Positions 23,746 through 34,400 of a stretch of DNA of 64,000 nucleotides are shown here, in pieces. The DNA comes from Chryseobacterium carnipullorum. GTDB lineage: Bacteria > Bacteroidota > Bacteroidia > Flavobacteriales > Weeksellaceae. Each line of letters opens with the position of its first letter. Positions within the stretch are counted from its first letter, which is position 1. Under the pieces are notes generated by a model. It was not told the origin of the DNA, ran no database searches, and saw only the letters and a list, made by a program, of their open reading frames with translations. The position numbers were made by a program, and so were the translations under genes. The DNA is taken from positions 62,001 to 126,000 of the forward strand of contig NZ_FRCD01000001.1 in the NCBI RefSeq assembly GCF_900142785.1, in the 5' to 3' direction.

Positions 23746-24469
23746 TATTCCCAAAATGAAATGCTTAATTACTGATGATGAGCCTTTGGCCAGATTTCAT
23801 CTTAAAGAATTAGCCAACCAGATCAACTTTTTATCGGTTGAAGATACTTGTGCAACGGCATTGGAAGCGGGTACAATAGTTAAGGAGAAGGAAATTGATC
23901 TTCTTTTTCTGGATATCAATATGCCGTACTTAACCGGCCTTGAATTTCTTGAACAGCTTGAAAATCCTCCTTTATGCATTCTTACGACCGCGTATTCCGA
24001 ATATGCTTTGGAAGGTTACCGGCTTCAGGTTGTAGATTATCTTCTGAAACCGATTGCTTTTAATCGCTTTTATCAGGCGGTCAACAAGGCGCAGCAGCAG
24101 TTTATTGTGTCTGAAAAGATGAAAAAAAATTCTGCTTTTGATGATCCCTATCTGTATGTAAGGCAATCCGATAGTTTTGTCAAAGTGTCCTGGGTAGATA
24201 TTTTATATATTGAAAGTATGCAGAACTATACGAAGCTTCATTTTAAAGATAGATCTCTGGTGATTCATCAAACAATGAAAGCGATTGAAGAGTCCCTGCC
24301 TTCTGAGCATTTTTTCAGGATCCATAAATCTTTCCTGATCAATATTACCCATATTGATATGATCTCCGGCGGACGTCTGTTCATTAATAAAACTGAGCTT
24401 CCTATTTCCCGTAGCCGAAAGGAGGAACTGCTCAATCAGGTGGTGTATAAGAAGCTTATTAGCAAATAG
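23735..24469 (+). CDS. LytTR-family response regulator
   Basis: A 244-residue regulator. The receiver domain (about 7-125) has the acidic pair in ITDDEP, the phosphoacceptor D60 in FLDINMP and the conserved Lys in LLKPI. The LytTR DNA-binding domain (about 140-240) includes SWVDILYIESMQNYTKLHF and FFRIHKSFLINI. It is the partner of the preceding kinase, whose gene it overlaps. LytTR regulators usually bind pairs of direct repeats; none were identified upstream of the neighbours by eye. Confidence 0.93.
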   Translation: MSSNIPKMKCLITDDEPLARFHLKELANQINFLSVEDTCATALEAGTIVKEKEIDLLFLDINMPYLTGLEFLEQLENPPLCILTTAYSEYALEGYRLQVVDYLLKPIAFNRFYQAVNKAQQQFIVSEKMKKNSAFDDPYLYVRQSDSFVKVSWVDILYIESMQNYTKLHFKDRSLVIHQTMKAIEESLPSEHFFRIHKSFLINITHIDMISGGRLFINKTELPISRSRKEELLNQVVYKKLISK

Positions 24470-24582
24470 AAAGGAAAAGGGAAGCTGGGAAAATGTCGAA
24501 AATTAAATGACTTTCTTTTTCATTTCCATCTACAAGTATGCTAATAATCAACAGACTAAAAGCAATTAATTGTCGGATAGTC

Positions 24583-24612
24583 ACTTCCATCTTCCTGCTC
24601 CCATCTTCCATC
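24583..24612 (-). repeat. Dispersed repeat, copy 1 (GATGGAAGATGGGAGCAGGA type)
   Basis: The minus strand begins GATGGAAGATGGGAGCAGGA and is closely similar to a plus-strand segment at 56173-56201 (starting GATAGAAGATGGGGTCGGAA). Both lie at gene ends in spacers, as expected for an interspersed non-coding repeat. Confidence 0.55.
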
Positions 24613-24619
24613 TGTGCTC

Positions 24620-25522
24620 TTAAGGCAAGTTCCACCTCAATGATACTGCGACATAAAATGTGCTGGCAAATTTCGGGTCTGCTATTTTTTTGTCTTTGAA
24701 AATACTTTTGATCTTTCTGTCGTTTTCATTGAAACTTCTCAGCAGAGCTGTTCCGCCTGTTAGACGAAGGCTGAGTTTATCATTCAGCTTTAGTTCCGGT
24801 CTTATTCCCGCTGTGATCTGTTGATAACCGAGTAACATGGATTTTCCGTCTTTATTTCTTTCTACGGTCATACCACTGAGGTTGACGACTGCCTTCAGAG
24901 CAAATTTGTCTGAAAAAAGGTAACCGGCTTCCATTCCTTCCGGGAAATTGATATTCAATTTAATTTTTCCGTTGGTTTTCCAATCGAAATAAATCCACGG
25001 CAAGATCATTGGAACCCCGAAAGCAGTCGTCAGTACAGGACCTCCTCCCAGGGCAAGATTTGGATTAAAATGTCTGATAAACAAAATTCCACCCTGCCCC
25101 AGAATATCATCGGAATTTATTTGCTCAAGATCCGTGTATGCACCTACTGATGCGGTCATCATCATACTCCATTTTTTTCCTAAAGGTCTCATATGCTGAA
25201 TTCCGACCTGGGCATTCAGCATCTGGTCCGGAAAAAGCTGTCTTTCGTAGTCTTTATGCGTCATTTTTGCATAAGATCCACTCAACAGAAGCGACCAGGC
25301 TTTTATTCTTCCACTGCTTTCTTTTTTGATTGACAAGGGAATGCTGAGGTTAAGATCTGCTCTTTTAAAATTGCTTTTGGAATTTGTTTTTACACTGTCC
25401 TCCGGACGGATATAACTGGAAAAAGGAATGTATTCCGTTTTAAGCTCTCCTGATATTCCGGACTGTGCACTAGCGTAGTATCCGAGCAAACCACAAACTG
25501 CCGCCAAAAGATTTCTCTTCAT
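24620..25522 (-). CDS. DUF6268-type outer-membrane beta-barrel protein
   Basis: A 300-residue protein with a signal peptide (about 1-19, ending ASAQ) and a pattern of amphipathic beta-strands through to the terminal FYVAVSLRWNLP. The stretches SGISGELKTEYIPFSSYI, IPLSIKKESSGRIKAWSLLLSGSYAKMTHKDYE and LRLTGGTALLRSFNENDRKIKSIF fit the DUF6268 family of Bacteroidota. The function is unknown. It is convergent to the LytTR gene and separated by a 150-base spacer containing a dispersed repeat. Confidence 0.78.
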   Translation of the reverse strand: MKRNLLAAVCGLLGYYASAQSGISGELKTEYIPFSSYIRPEDSVKTNSKSNFKRADLNLSIPLSIKKESSGRIKAWSLLLSGSYAKMTHKDYERQLFPDQMLNAQVGIQHMRPLGKKWSMMMTASVGAYTDLEQINSDDILGQGGILFIRHFNPNLALGGGPVLTTAFGVPMILPWIYFDWKTNGKIKLNINFPEGMEAGYLFSDKFALKAVVNLSGMTVERNKDGKSMLLGYQQITAGIRPELKLNDKLSLRLTGGTALLRSFNENDRKIKSIFKDKKIADPKFASTFYVAVSLRWNLP

Positions 25523-25675
25523 AATTTAAATTTTATGCAAAGAGATCCCTTTGGAGATCGTTTACAAAAATTACTTGATTAAGTGTCGGGATGGTATGAC
25601 CAAAAGAGAGAATGACAGGATTATATCACCCGAATAACGTCCGATTTTATATTAAACAACTTTTAAATGTTCATG

Positions 25676-26878
25676 TTATACGGAAGCTTTTTTATTCTTA
25701 AATGAACGGTAAGCAAACCAAACGGCAATTAATGCAATGCCTGCACGTAAAATAACCATCGGCATGATGGAGTCTGCTTCTAAAAATCCCGCCAGTCCTG
25801 AAAGTAAGAAAGTAACCATCAGCTGCATAAATCCCATCACAGCGGCGGCCGTACCACGTCCTTCTTTAAAAGGCGACAAAGCATGAGCTGAAGTAATAGG
25901 GAATAAAATTCCGATAGCTAACAATGACAGATACAGCATCATAATTTCCAGCGCTACTGAAAGATTTTCTGCAGCAATAAGGATATGCAGACTGCATACG
26001 ATCAACAATATAAGGGTAGCTGCTAATAAAAGCTTTGTGTCGCTTATTCTCTTTATTAATTTAGGCGTAATATATGCCGCAGTTATTAAGGCTAATGAAT
26101 TAAAGCCAAATATCAAACTGAAAGTCCCACTGGAGAACCCGTGAAGTTTCATAAATAAAAACGGGGCATTAGAAATATAAATGATCAGGGAAGCGAAGGC
26201 GATACTTCCAATCATTGTGCTGTTGATAAACTCTTTATTGGAAAGTATTGCTTTGAGGTGATCCTTTAATCCTTTTTCATCTTCAGAATGATCAGAAAGT
26301 GTCATTCTTGCATTGGTTTCGGGAACGTATTTATATACCATTAACAGGGTTAAAAGGCCCATTATGCTCAAAAAAGCAAATGAGCTGTTCCATCCCCAGA
26401 ATTTGAGAAATACACTTCCCAACAGCGGAGCAACAATCGGGGCTATTCCACTGATCTGGGACTGCTGGGAAAAAATGGCTACAGATTTTTGTCTGTCGTA
26501 CAGGTCAATAACGATGGCCCTTCCGATTACAATACCCGCACTTCCACCAAACGCCTGAAGAAAACGCATCGCCCAAAGCACGTAAATGTTTTCTGTAAAA
26601 AATATGGCTGTAGCCCCTACAATGAAGAGGAAAAGGCCACAGTATAGCATGGGTTTACGCCCTGTTCTGTCAGACAAAGGTCCCCAAAGTAACTGTCCGA
26701 AGGCAAATCCTGCAAAAAACACAGAAATTGAAATCTGAATATGTCCGATATCGGTTTGGAAAATCTGGGCCATGCTCGGAAAAGCAGGCAGATAAAGGTC
26801 TATACTCAGTGATTCCAGGGTGTTGAGCAGTGCCAGAATAAACACTACGATACTTAAGTTTCTCATAAAGGGGTTCAA
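25676..26878 (-). CDS. Bcr/CflA-family MFS drug efflux transporter
   Basis: A 400-residue inner-membrane transporter with 12 predicted helices. Motif A is GPLSDRTGRKP in loop 2-3. The TM1 region has SLSIDLYLPAFPSMA, the family signature with the Asp of drug:proton antiporters. Motif C-like GIAPIVAPLLGS lies in TM5. Bcr/CflA members export bicyclomycin, chloramphenicol, sulfonamides or peptides; the substrate here is unknown. The AraC-type regulator encoded 168 bases upstream on the same strand probably controls it. Confidence 0.92.
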   Translation of the reverse strand: MNPFMRNLSIVVFILALLNTLESLSIDLYLPAFPSMAQIFQTDIGHIQISISVFFAGFAFGQLLWGPLSDRTGRKPMLYCGLFLFIVGATAIFFTENIYVLWAMRFLQAFGGSAGIVIGRAIVIDLYDRQKSVAIFSQQSQISGIAPIVAPLLGSVFLKFWGWNSSFAFLSIMGLLTLLMVYKYVPETNARMTLSDHSEDEKGLKDHLKAILSNKEFINSTMIGSIAFASLIIYISNAPFLFMKLHGFSSGTFSLIFGFNSLALITAAYITPKLIKRISDTKLLLAATLILLIVCSLHILIAAENLSVALEIMMLYLSLLAIGILFPITSAHALSPFKEGRGTAAAVMGFMQLMVTFLLSGLAGFLEADSIMPMVILRAGIALIAVWFAYRSFKNKKASV

Positions 26879-27046
26879 TCATTAAACGACCACACAGATC
26901 GTTTTTTCTCCATGCAAAATTCCGGTAAAAAACAAAGCGTTTCAATATAAGAACTGAAGGAACACCAGCACAAACTGAGGATTACATTTTATGATTTTTA
27001 TGAAAACTTATTATTCTAGAATGAATTTAAAAGAACTTTCTGAAGA

Positions 27047-27865
27047 TTAAGTTTTTCCTTCTTTAAATCCCTCCGGATTCCGGCCAGTCTGCTTTTTAAA
27101 GAAACGCGAGAAATAAGAAGCGTCACTGAATCCTAATTTAAAAGCAATTTCTTTAATGGTTAACGCCCCAAAGCTAAGTTCTCTTTTAGCTTCCAAAATA
27201 AGTCTCTGAGCAATCATTTTTTTCACTGTCGTTCCTCTGGAAAGGCGTACAATATCATTCAGATGATGAGCACTTACTTTGATCTGATCTGCATAGAAAC
27301 GGGTCTCTCTCTGGATAATATAATGCTCTTCTATTAAGCTTACCAACTTCTGGATGCGCTGTCTATCATTAATTGAAGGATCCTGTTTCCCTATCTGTTC
27401 TGTGATAATGAGGCAGAATGCCTTCAGATAGGCTTTTAATAATTCGATCCTTGATGCGCCTTTATATTCTTCTTCCATAAGTGAGATAATGGTATTGCAG
27501 GTTTCTGCGCTTTGAGGATCTAATGAAAAGGGGCAGCTTCCCACAGTAAGAATTGTTTCGATGTCACAGACTTCTTTAAATATTTCCCTGCTCACAGCCA
27601 ATACATAGCCTTTTTCACCCCTCAGTTTCATATTGAATACCTGTCCGGGTGCGATGATGCAGATCTGATTGTTTTTAAGGAAATGACTTTCAAAATCCAG
27701 TTCTAAACTGCTATTTTCCCTGACATGACTGAACCAAATGATCTCAAAGAAATTATGCCTGTGAACATCATTAAAATTTTCCGGATGTCCAGTATCAAGT
27801 GTCATCAGCTGAAACTGTTCAGAGGTGAGATGGTGGACGGGGATATTTTTTTCTGATGGATTCAT
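27047..27865 (-). CDS. AraC-family transcriptional regulator
   Basis: A 272-residue regulator. The N-terminal cupin-like sensor domain (about 10-150) is followed by two helix-turn-helix motifs in the C-terminal 100 residues. The second has the signature ALTIKEIAFKLGFSDASYFSRFFKKQTGRNPEGFK. It precedes the Bcr/CflA transporter gene on the same strand, so it probably activates that gene in response to a ligand. Confidence 0.9.
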   Translation of the reverse strand: MNPSEKNIPVHHLTSEQFQLMTLDTGHPENFNDVHRHNFFEIIWFSHVRENSSLELDFESHFLKNNQICIIAPGQVFNMKLRGEKGYVLAVSREIFKEVCDIETILTVGSCPFSLDPQSAETCNTIISLMEEEYKGASRIELLKAYLKAFCLIITEQIGKQDPSINDRQRIQKLVSLIEEHYIIQRETRFYADQIKVSAHHLNDIVRLSRGTTVKKMIAQRLILEAKRELSFGALTIKEIAFKLGFSDASYFSRFFKKQTGRNPEGFKEGKT

Positions 27866-27974
27866 CGGTCAGTTTTTTAGGGTAAACAAAAACCTTAGCA
27901 AAGAAATACTGGGATGTCTGTTGATTAGCTTTTTGATTGTTTTTTATAAATGTAGAAAATTTATTTGCTCTATG

Positions 27975-28010
27975 AAAAGAACCGCCACAATAATGTGGCG
28001 GTTCTTTTTT
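27975..28010. terminator. Bidirectional terminator behind the Rhs/immunity locus
   Basis: Long perfect arms AAAAGAACCGCCACA and TGTGGCGGTTCTTTT around a short loop, with T-tracts on both strands. On the minus strand it ends transcription of the 28070-28408 gene and the large locus before it. Confidence 0.9.
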
Positions 28011-28069
28011 ATTCTGGCTTTTAAAGCCATAGACTTCTCATAGCGGAGAAATAAATACCATTAACGGAG

Positions 28070-28408
28070 CTATTTATCCGTAAATTTCCATTTTGGCTTT
28101 CGAATTAATTTCTCAATCCAAATTCCATTATCAACGGTCTGGATTATTTGATTATCATTTTTTTTCTTATCGACATGCTTAATTTTACTCAAACAACCCG
28201 ATATAATAATTTTTTTCCCGACATTATTTCCCCAATCATTTAACCCTTCAACATAATAGATTTCATCCTTTTCTGTTTCTACAACTGCTCCTAATTTTAC
28301 ATTTCCTGTGACTCCTTTTATGGTAATCTCATCACATTTTTGACAAAAATTTAGATTCATAATTAGTATACTTAAGATTATAACCCATTTAAAACTATTT
28401 AGATTCAT
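28070..28408 (-). CDS. Small secreted protein, candidate immunity protein for the Rhs effector
   Basis: A 112-residue protein encoded 3 bases after the stop of the giant Rhs gene, where immunity genes of polymorphic toxins normally stand. The N-terminus (MNLNSFKWVIILSILIMNLNFCQ) is a signal peptide or membrane anchor. The mature part is a small beta-rich domain (IKGVTGNVKLGAVVE, GNNVGKKIIISGCLSKIKHVD) ending in a basic tail. A second in-frame ATG at codon 17 would give a cytoplasmic form. I do not recognise the family. The immunity role is inferred from position only; it could instead be an accessory or orphan protein. Confidence 0.65.
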   Translation of the reverse strand: MNLNSFKWVIILSILIMNLNFCQKCDEITIKGVTGNVKLGAVVETEKDEIYYVEGLNDWGNNVGKKIIISGCLSKIKHVDKKKNDNQIIQTVDNGIWIEKLIRKPKWKFTDK

Positions 28409-28411
28409 AAT

Positions 28412-31400
28412 TTATGGTTTTTGTTTTTTATTTGTCGAAGAAGAATTGCTACTAGAAGGAACATTCACTGTTGTAACTGCAGGAATAAACACCTGTCTGT
28501 TAAAATCTAGTAGAGGCTTTGAATAATATGATAAATCACTTTCATACACAGACATTGGTTCAGGTTTTCCAGTTTGAGAGTTAGCACACCCATCACAGTG
28601 ATTTGCGTGCCACCACAAATTAGTTTTTTTATCATAAATTCCAAAATCAAAATTTGTAAATCCTGGTTTCGCTAAGTATTTATAATTTGTTAAGTCTATC
28701 CTACTATATTTATCGGGTTGAAATTCAGTAGAATTTTTCGTCCAAAATCTCATAGAAAAAATAACTACATGAGCACCTTTAGGATAATTTGACGGATTTT
28801 TTTTGATATCTGCTTCTTTCAGCTTCGCTGCATCCTGCGCTCTTTTTAAACTAGAATATGCTGGTCCTCTTGGAGGAACATTGCCAGGAAAAAATAATTT
28901 TCCTGTTATTCCAACATTTAATGCTGTTATTCCAATACATCCAGCTTTAAGTGTTTCCTTTTCATTAGGTGTCATTGGTTTATTTGCCCTTTCCCACATT
29001 TTTATATAACTATTCAATGCATAAGTTCTATGAATCTGATTGTTATTATTATTACTACTATTTGATTGCTTTCCGTTCGGATCAACAAATATGATGGGAT
29101 TTTGATATGTATAAATATATGGATTATTATTTCCACTATTATAGATCCCTTCATTATGTTCACCATCAATATAATGTTCACTATTATAAAAAGGATTGTA
29201 GTCTGCCAGTGGATCCACATTCAACCAAAGAGAAAATCTAGGATTGTAGTATCTCGCACCATAATAATAATACCCTGTTTCAGCATCAAGTTCCTTGCCA
29301 TTAAACTTATAGGGACTGTAGTTACTATTTCTGTGGTTTTCTACAAAGGTTTCACCACTTGGGAAGTATTCGATATTCTGGGTTACTTCGCCGTCTAAAC
29401 CTGTAATATAGCTGCTGGAACCTAAATGATCCGGATGGAACCAATAGATTTCTTTTTCTTTATCTCCTGCATAATTGTTAACACAACTTCCATTATATCC
29501 AGCATTCTGTCCGTAATTTGGCGGTGGAGTGATATTGTACTGCTGCATTACCGTCAGACCGCTCTGTGTAGCTGCCTGCAGAATGGTATTCGATACATTC
29601 ACAGGATTGATAGGTGGAGTGCTTCCTCCAAACGGAATGATCAGCCAATTACAATCGAAGGCTCCTATATTAGGACTTGTTCCATTTTTGGTGACAATTC
29701 GCTGGCTTCCTGCATAATAATGCTTGGTATAGTGCGGCATTGAAACAGCTCCTGTACTATCAAATAAGAGGCTTAAAGTTAATAATCCATTTGGATAAAT
29801 TGTAGCAGAATGAGAGGTAACCGGATTCTGCGGCCATGAATTTGTCAAATCTCCTTTGTTTAAAAAGATAATCCCTGAATACAATACATCTTTAATAATT
29901 CTTTCTCCTCCTGCATCATAGGTATAGATCGCTGCCCCGTCAATCTCGGGTGTAGAAGGGTTAGTATCTACAAATCGAAGTCGGTTTTCTTCATCCCATT
30001 GGTATACCGCTTTTGCTTCAGTATAAATACATGATTCCTGTTCGATCGTAGTAGGATTTCCTTTTGCATCATATTTATAGTGCTGGAACTTCACCCCCGG
30101 ATCATCCGGATTACAACATGTAGATGATGGTACTAAGTTAGGCTCATCTATAATTGTGGTCGGAGCATGCGGATGTGCAGGGTTATCATACTTATAGTTC
30201 AGTCTGTAAGAAGTTGGCTCCATTGCGGTCCAGTTGTTGTTGGTCGCTCCGGTAGTCCATTCATGTTTCTGGGTTTTGCTCATGATATTGTGCATATTAT
30301 CATAAGACATGGCAACGGTATAACGGTGACGTTCTTCCTGAGCCTGCGTATTGATACCTCTCCAGTTTCCTGAAGCAGAAGTAAGGCGGTATAGGTCATC
30401 ATATCCATAGGCATAGTTGGTTCCTCCTCCTAAAAGACCGTTGACAACAGGTGCATTATTATGAACCTGCATTACATTGGAAACTACGTCATACTGATAC
30501 ACGTTCTGCATGAATGATCTTGTTGTATTTTTAGCATACATTTTCAGCAGTCTTCTGCGGTTGGTCTCATACTCATAAGTCGTTTCCGTATTGTTCCCAT
30601 TTTTCAGGTATACTCTCTGCTCAAATTTGTCATATCCAATGCTATTGATCATCGGATAAGAGTTTCCATCTTTTAAAGAGGCAACATTATTTAAATTCCC
30701 TGCTTTATCATATTTGTATGTTAGCTTTTCGCCATCCGGATAAGTAATTGTTTTTACACGATTCCATGTATCATACTGCCATTCTGTTCCGAACCAATAT
30801 ACCTGCGCTCCCGGAACGGCAACTGAACGTCTTTGGTAAGTAAGCTCACCCAATCTTCCGTATTTCAGATACTGTGTTCCTGTAGCGTCGGTCTGATACC
30901 ATAATCTTCCTACTGCATTGTTATCCATTGCTGAAGCATCCAATGCATTTCCGTAGTAATATTTTACGTTGTTTTCAGGATATAAAGGGTATCTAACCTC
31001 TTTCAATCTTGAATAATCATACTTGTATTCTACCGTTTCATTAGCCGCATTGGTTTTGGAAGTCATATTATTGGCCGGATCATACTTGTACGTAGTAACT
31101 CCACTGTCCGGATGCATATAAGAAATTCTTCTTCCCAAATCATCATAAACAGAAGTGGTAATATTATTATTCACATCTTTTACCTGAAGGATTTCTCCAA
31201 TCGCATCATGGGTAAACTGGGTTTTGATATCACCAGTATTTGAAACTTCATGAACCGAGGTTGTTCTTCCTTTGATATCGGTATAGGTTTTCTTAATACT
31301 TCCCAATTCATCCTTGAAGATAGTCTCAAACATATTTCTTCCCTGAACATCCGTACCAAAACCATAAGTGATGGTTGAGAACAGGTTTTCTCCAGGCAGT

Positions 31401-34400
31401 TTGGTATAAATAACTCTGTCTAATACATCATATTGGTTAAGTGTTGGCTCTATATTGTCTACTGCAGCGTTATACTGAGTATTAGAAGAACTGATATCTT
31501 CCAATGTAGGATAGTATGTTTTTAATGCTCTTCCGAACGCATCTTCTTCTACTTTACCTGCTACAATATATTTTAATCCCTGATTATGAATGTCTCCGGT
31601 TTTCTTTACCTGAACAGCTCCTCCAAAACCATCTGCAACGGTAATGGTATTGATGGTGTTGTCTGCATATTCCGGATCATAATGCTTGGTTGTCGCAAAA
31701 GACTGTGCATTGGTCGCATTAAGAGGGGCATTGGTAATTGGGTTGTACTCAAACTTAATCGTCCATGGGATATTGTTAAACAGTTCGTATGGTCCAGTGA
31801 TCTCTGTAGTTCTTGCTTTAGCATCATATACATATTTCATTGGCTGAAGGTTCATATCTTCAGTATAAGTAGGTACCCCAAAACGGAAGTCATATTTAGT
31901 TTTACTGCTATACCCAAAGGCATCCTGAACTTTTACCGGATATGTTTTTACATTGTCATCATACGTATACTGGTGGAAGAATCGTTGATTCTGCACATTT
32001 GCCGGCCCTGTCGATTTGGTTATATTTCCATAAACATCATACTCAAAATCATACACTGAATAATTGGTTCCCTGATTAAGGATGGTCATTTTTGAAAGAT
32101 CTCCATTAGCGTTATACTCTGCTTTTTTCTCTCTTGTAACGCCCTGTGCCGTATTTTTTACAGATGTTGGCACTATAATATTGGCAGAAGGGTTAATTAA
32201 AGTATAGCTTACAGTACTATTCAATACTTCTGATGCTCCAATATCTGAATCTCCAGCATCTACTACTTCTGTTGCATGACCCCACTGGTCAAATTTGTTG
32301 ATATTAGTATTTGTACTCTTCCAACCTGTATCTCCTTCAGTAAAATTAGAGTTTGTATTAAATAAGGCTACAAAACATGCAAAATTCTGATATGTTTTTT
32401 CATCCTCTCCATATTTAATCGTAAAATTAGTATTGGTATCTTTTAGCTGTTTTAAGGTATAGTTACTCACTTTTACAGTCCAGGATTTATTATTTGCATC
32501 CAGAAGTACCTCTGAATATAATAATCCTTTTAAGTAATAGTTATTATTATGGAATCTTTGTCTTGTTTTTCTATACACTGCATTGGAAGAAGCCCCTCCT
32601 TGTTTGGTATCAATCTGATTAACCGTTACCTGTCTGAAACCATAGAAAGCTCTTTCTCTTCTGCTATAATATGGCTCTTCATAATCCATCGTAACTTTAG
32701 TTACATCCGTACTGAATGCATTATCTCCTGCAAATCCGTCATTGGTAATTACGCTTTTTAATACATATTTGCTTTGAGGCATATTATAGGTATTCCCAAC
32801 TCTTTCGTAAGTCACTTCCCAAGATCCGCCCATTGGAGTGGTTACTTTTTTAAGAAGGTTAGTAGCCCCTATCTGGTTAAGTTGTACCTTAATATTATCT
32901 GTATCATCAGAAGTTACAAAATCAGGATATCCATCTCCATTCATGTCTTTGAATGTAGCATGGGATCTTGAACTTGAAGCCCCTTTTGAAACACCTAAAG
33001 TCACGTTCAGTTTCAATCCGCTTACTCCTGCAACAATAGGAATAGGAATTAAAATAGTTCCTGCCGCATTTCCACCAACACTGATAGATACATCTTTATG
33101 AATGTCATTTCCATTCTGAAAATTCAAATTTAGTGGCGTGGTGGACATTCTATCTCCTAAGTTAAGATATACTGTCGCACTATTTCCTGCATATACAACC
33201 TTATCTGCCAGTCCATCTCCATTAATATCAACCAGTTCTTTTGTCGTTGTACTTGTATTCGAGCTGAAATTAACTCCAAATTCAAAACTTCCTCTGAATA
33301 AACTGATTCCTCCTCCCAGTCCAAATCCACTTCCTACACCTTCTGGTTTGATATCTGATCCCCAAGAATTATTTCCAGCAAACCCGTTTCCAATATTCAG
33401 TTCAAAACTATTTGTATTGAATTTATCCGGAAGACCGTCTCCATTAATATCTAAGAATGTCTGCTTTGAATGCTCAGAAGAAGTTTCTCCATTTGCCCCT
33501 ACAGACAACTTCGTCGCAGCTACTTTACTGTCAACTGAGCTACTAATTAAATTATCATTAAATGCTCTACTCTCAGATTTTTTTCCTGTTGTTTGTATAA
33601 ATGCCATTCTTCTGGATTCACCATGTACAAATGAATAGCTTGATGAAAGCCCGGATGAGCTGGCTTTTGAAATCGACTGACTTCCTACGTTTAAAGAACT
33701 TCCGGATAAAAACCCTACCGGATATGTGATTTTCACATTGGTTTTATTGAAGTCATCCGGGAATCCGTCTCCATTGTAGTCTAATACATTTCGGATAGAT
33801 TTGGCCTCAGAAAAAATTGTTTGAGACACGTTCACTCCAGCAAAGCCAACACTCACTCCCGCACCAACGCTTACGCTTTGGTTTTTCAACTGGATATTTG
33901 GTGCATTCAATTCAGATCCGGCAGCTTGGCTTAACGAATTATTATTGAAATTAGAATCTATACTATGTATTCCCAAACGTGACGCATTGATCACATTTTG
34001 AGAAATGTATATGCTTGGATCAACATCTATCAGTCTTCCTTTGTCTGTATTATTAACATTGGAATTGATTGTTAAGAAATAATTTTTCGCTAGTGATCCA
34101 TCATTATCTACGATGGTAACATTTCCGTCAGGATCAATTGTTGGATTATTAATTGTAGGGTTTGTACCAGGATCTGTACCATATGCATTACTAAATTTCA
34201 ACCGTGTTTCATCCACTTTCATTTCAGCAACAGTCCCGCCATTAGCAAAGTTATTGTTAATGTCATATGCTTCTACAATGGTATTTTTAGCTAAATTATT
34301 TCCATTGACGATCAATCCTCCCCAACCACGATATAGCATTCCAAATCTGCTGTCATATTCATTTGAGTTTAATGCAGACGTAGGAGCTAGCGGCCCTAAT

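Noticed and set aside
28412..29026. The effector domain as a Chryseobacterium protein-glutaminase.
   Set aside because: The Cys and His motifs and their spacing follow the Streptomyces transglutaminase pattern, not the pattern recalled for the protein-glutaminase of C. proteolyticum.
33138..33638. A 166-codon plus-strand frame inside the Rhs gene.
   Set aside because: Its Ser/Pro/Leu-rich product is a shadow of the FG-GAP repeat region; the minus-strand frame is continuous over 10.3 kb.
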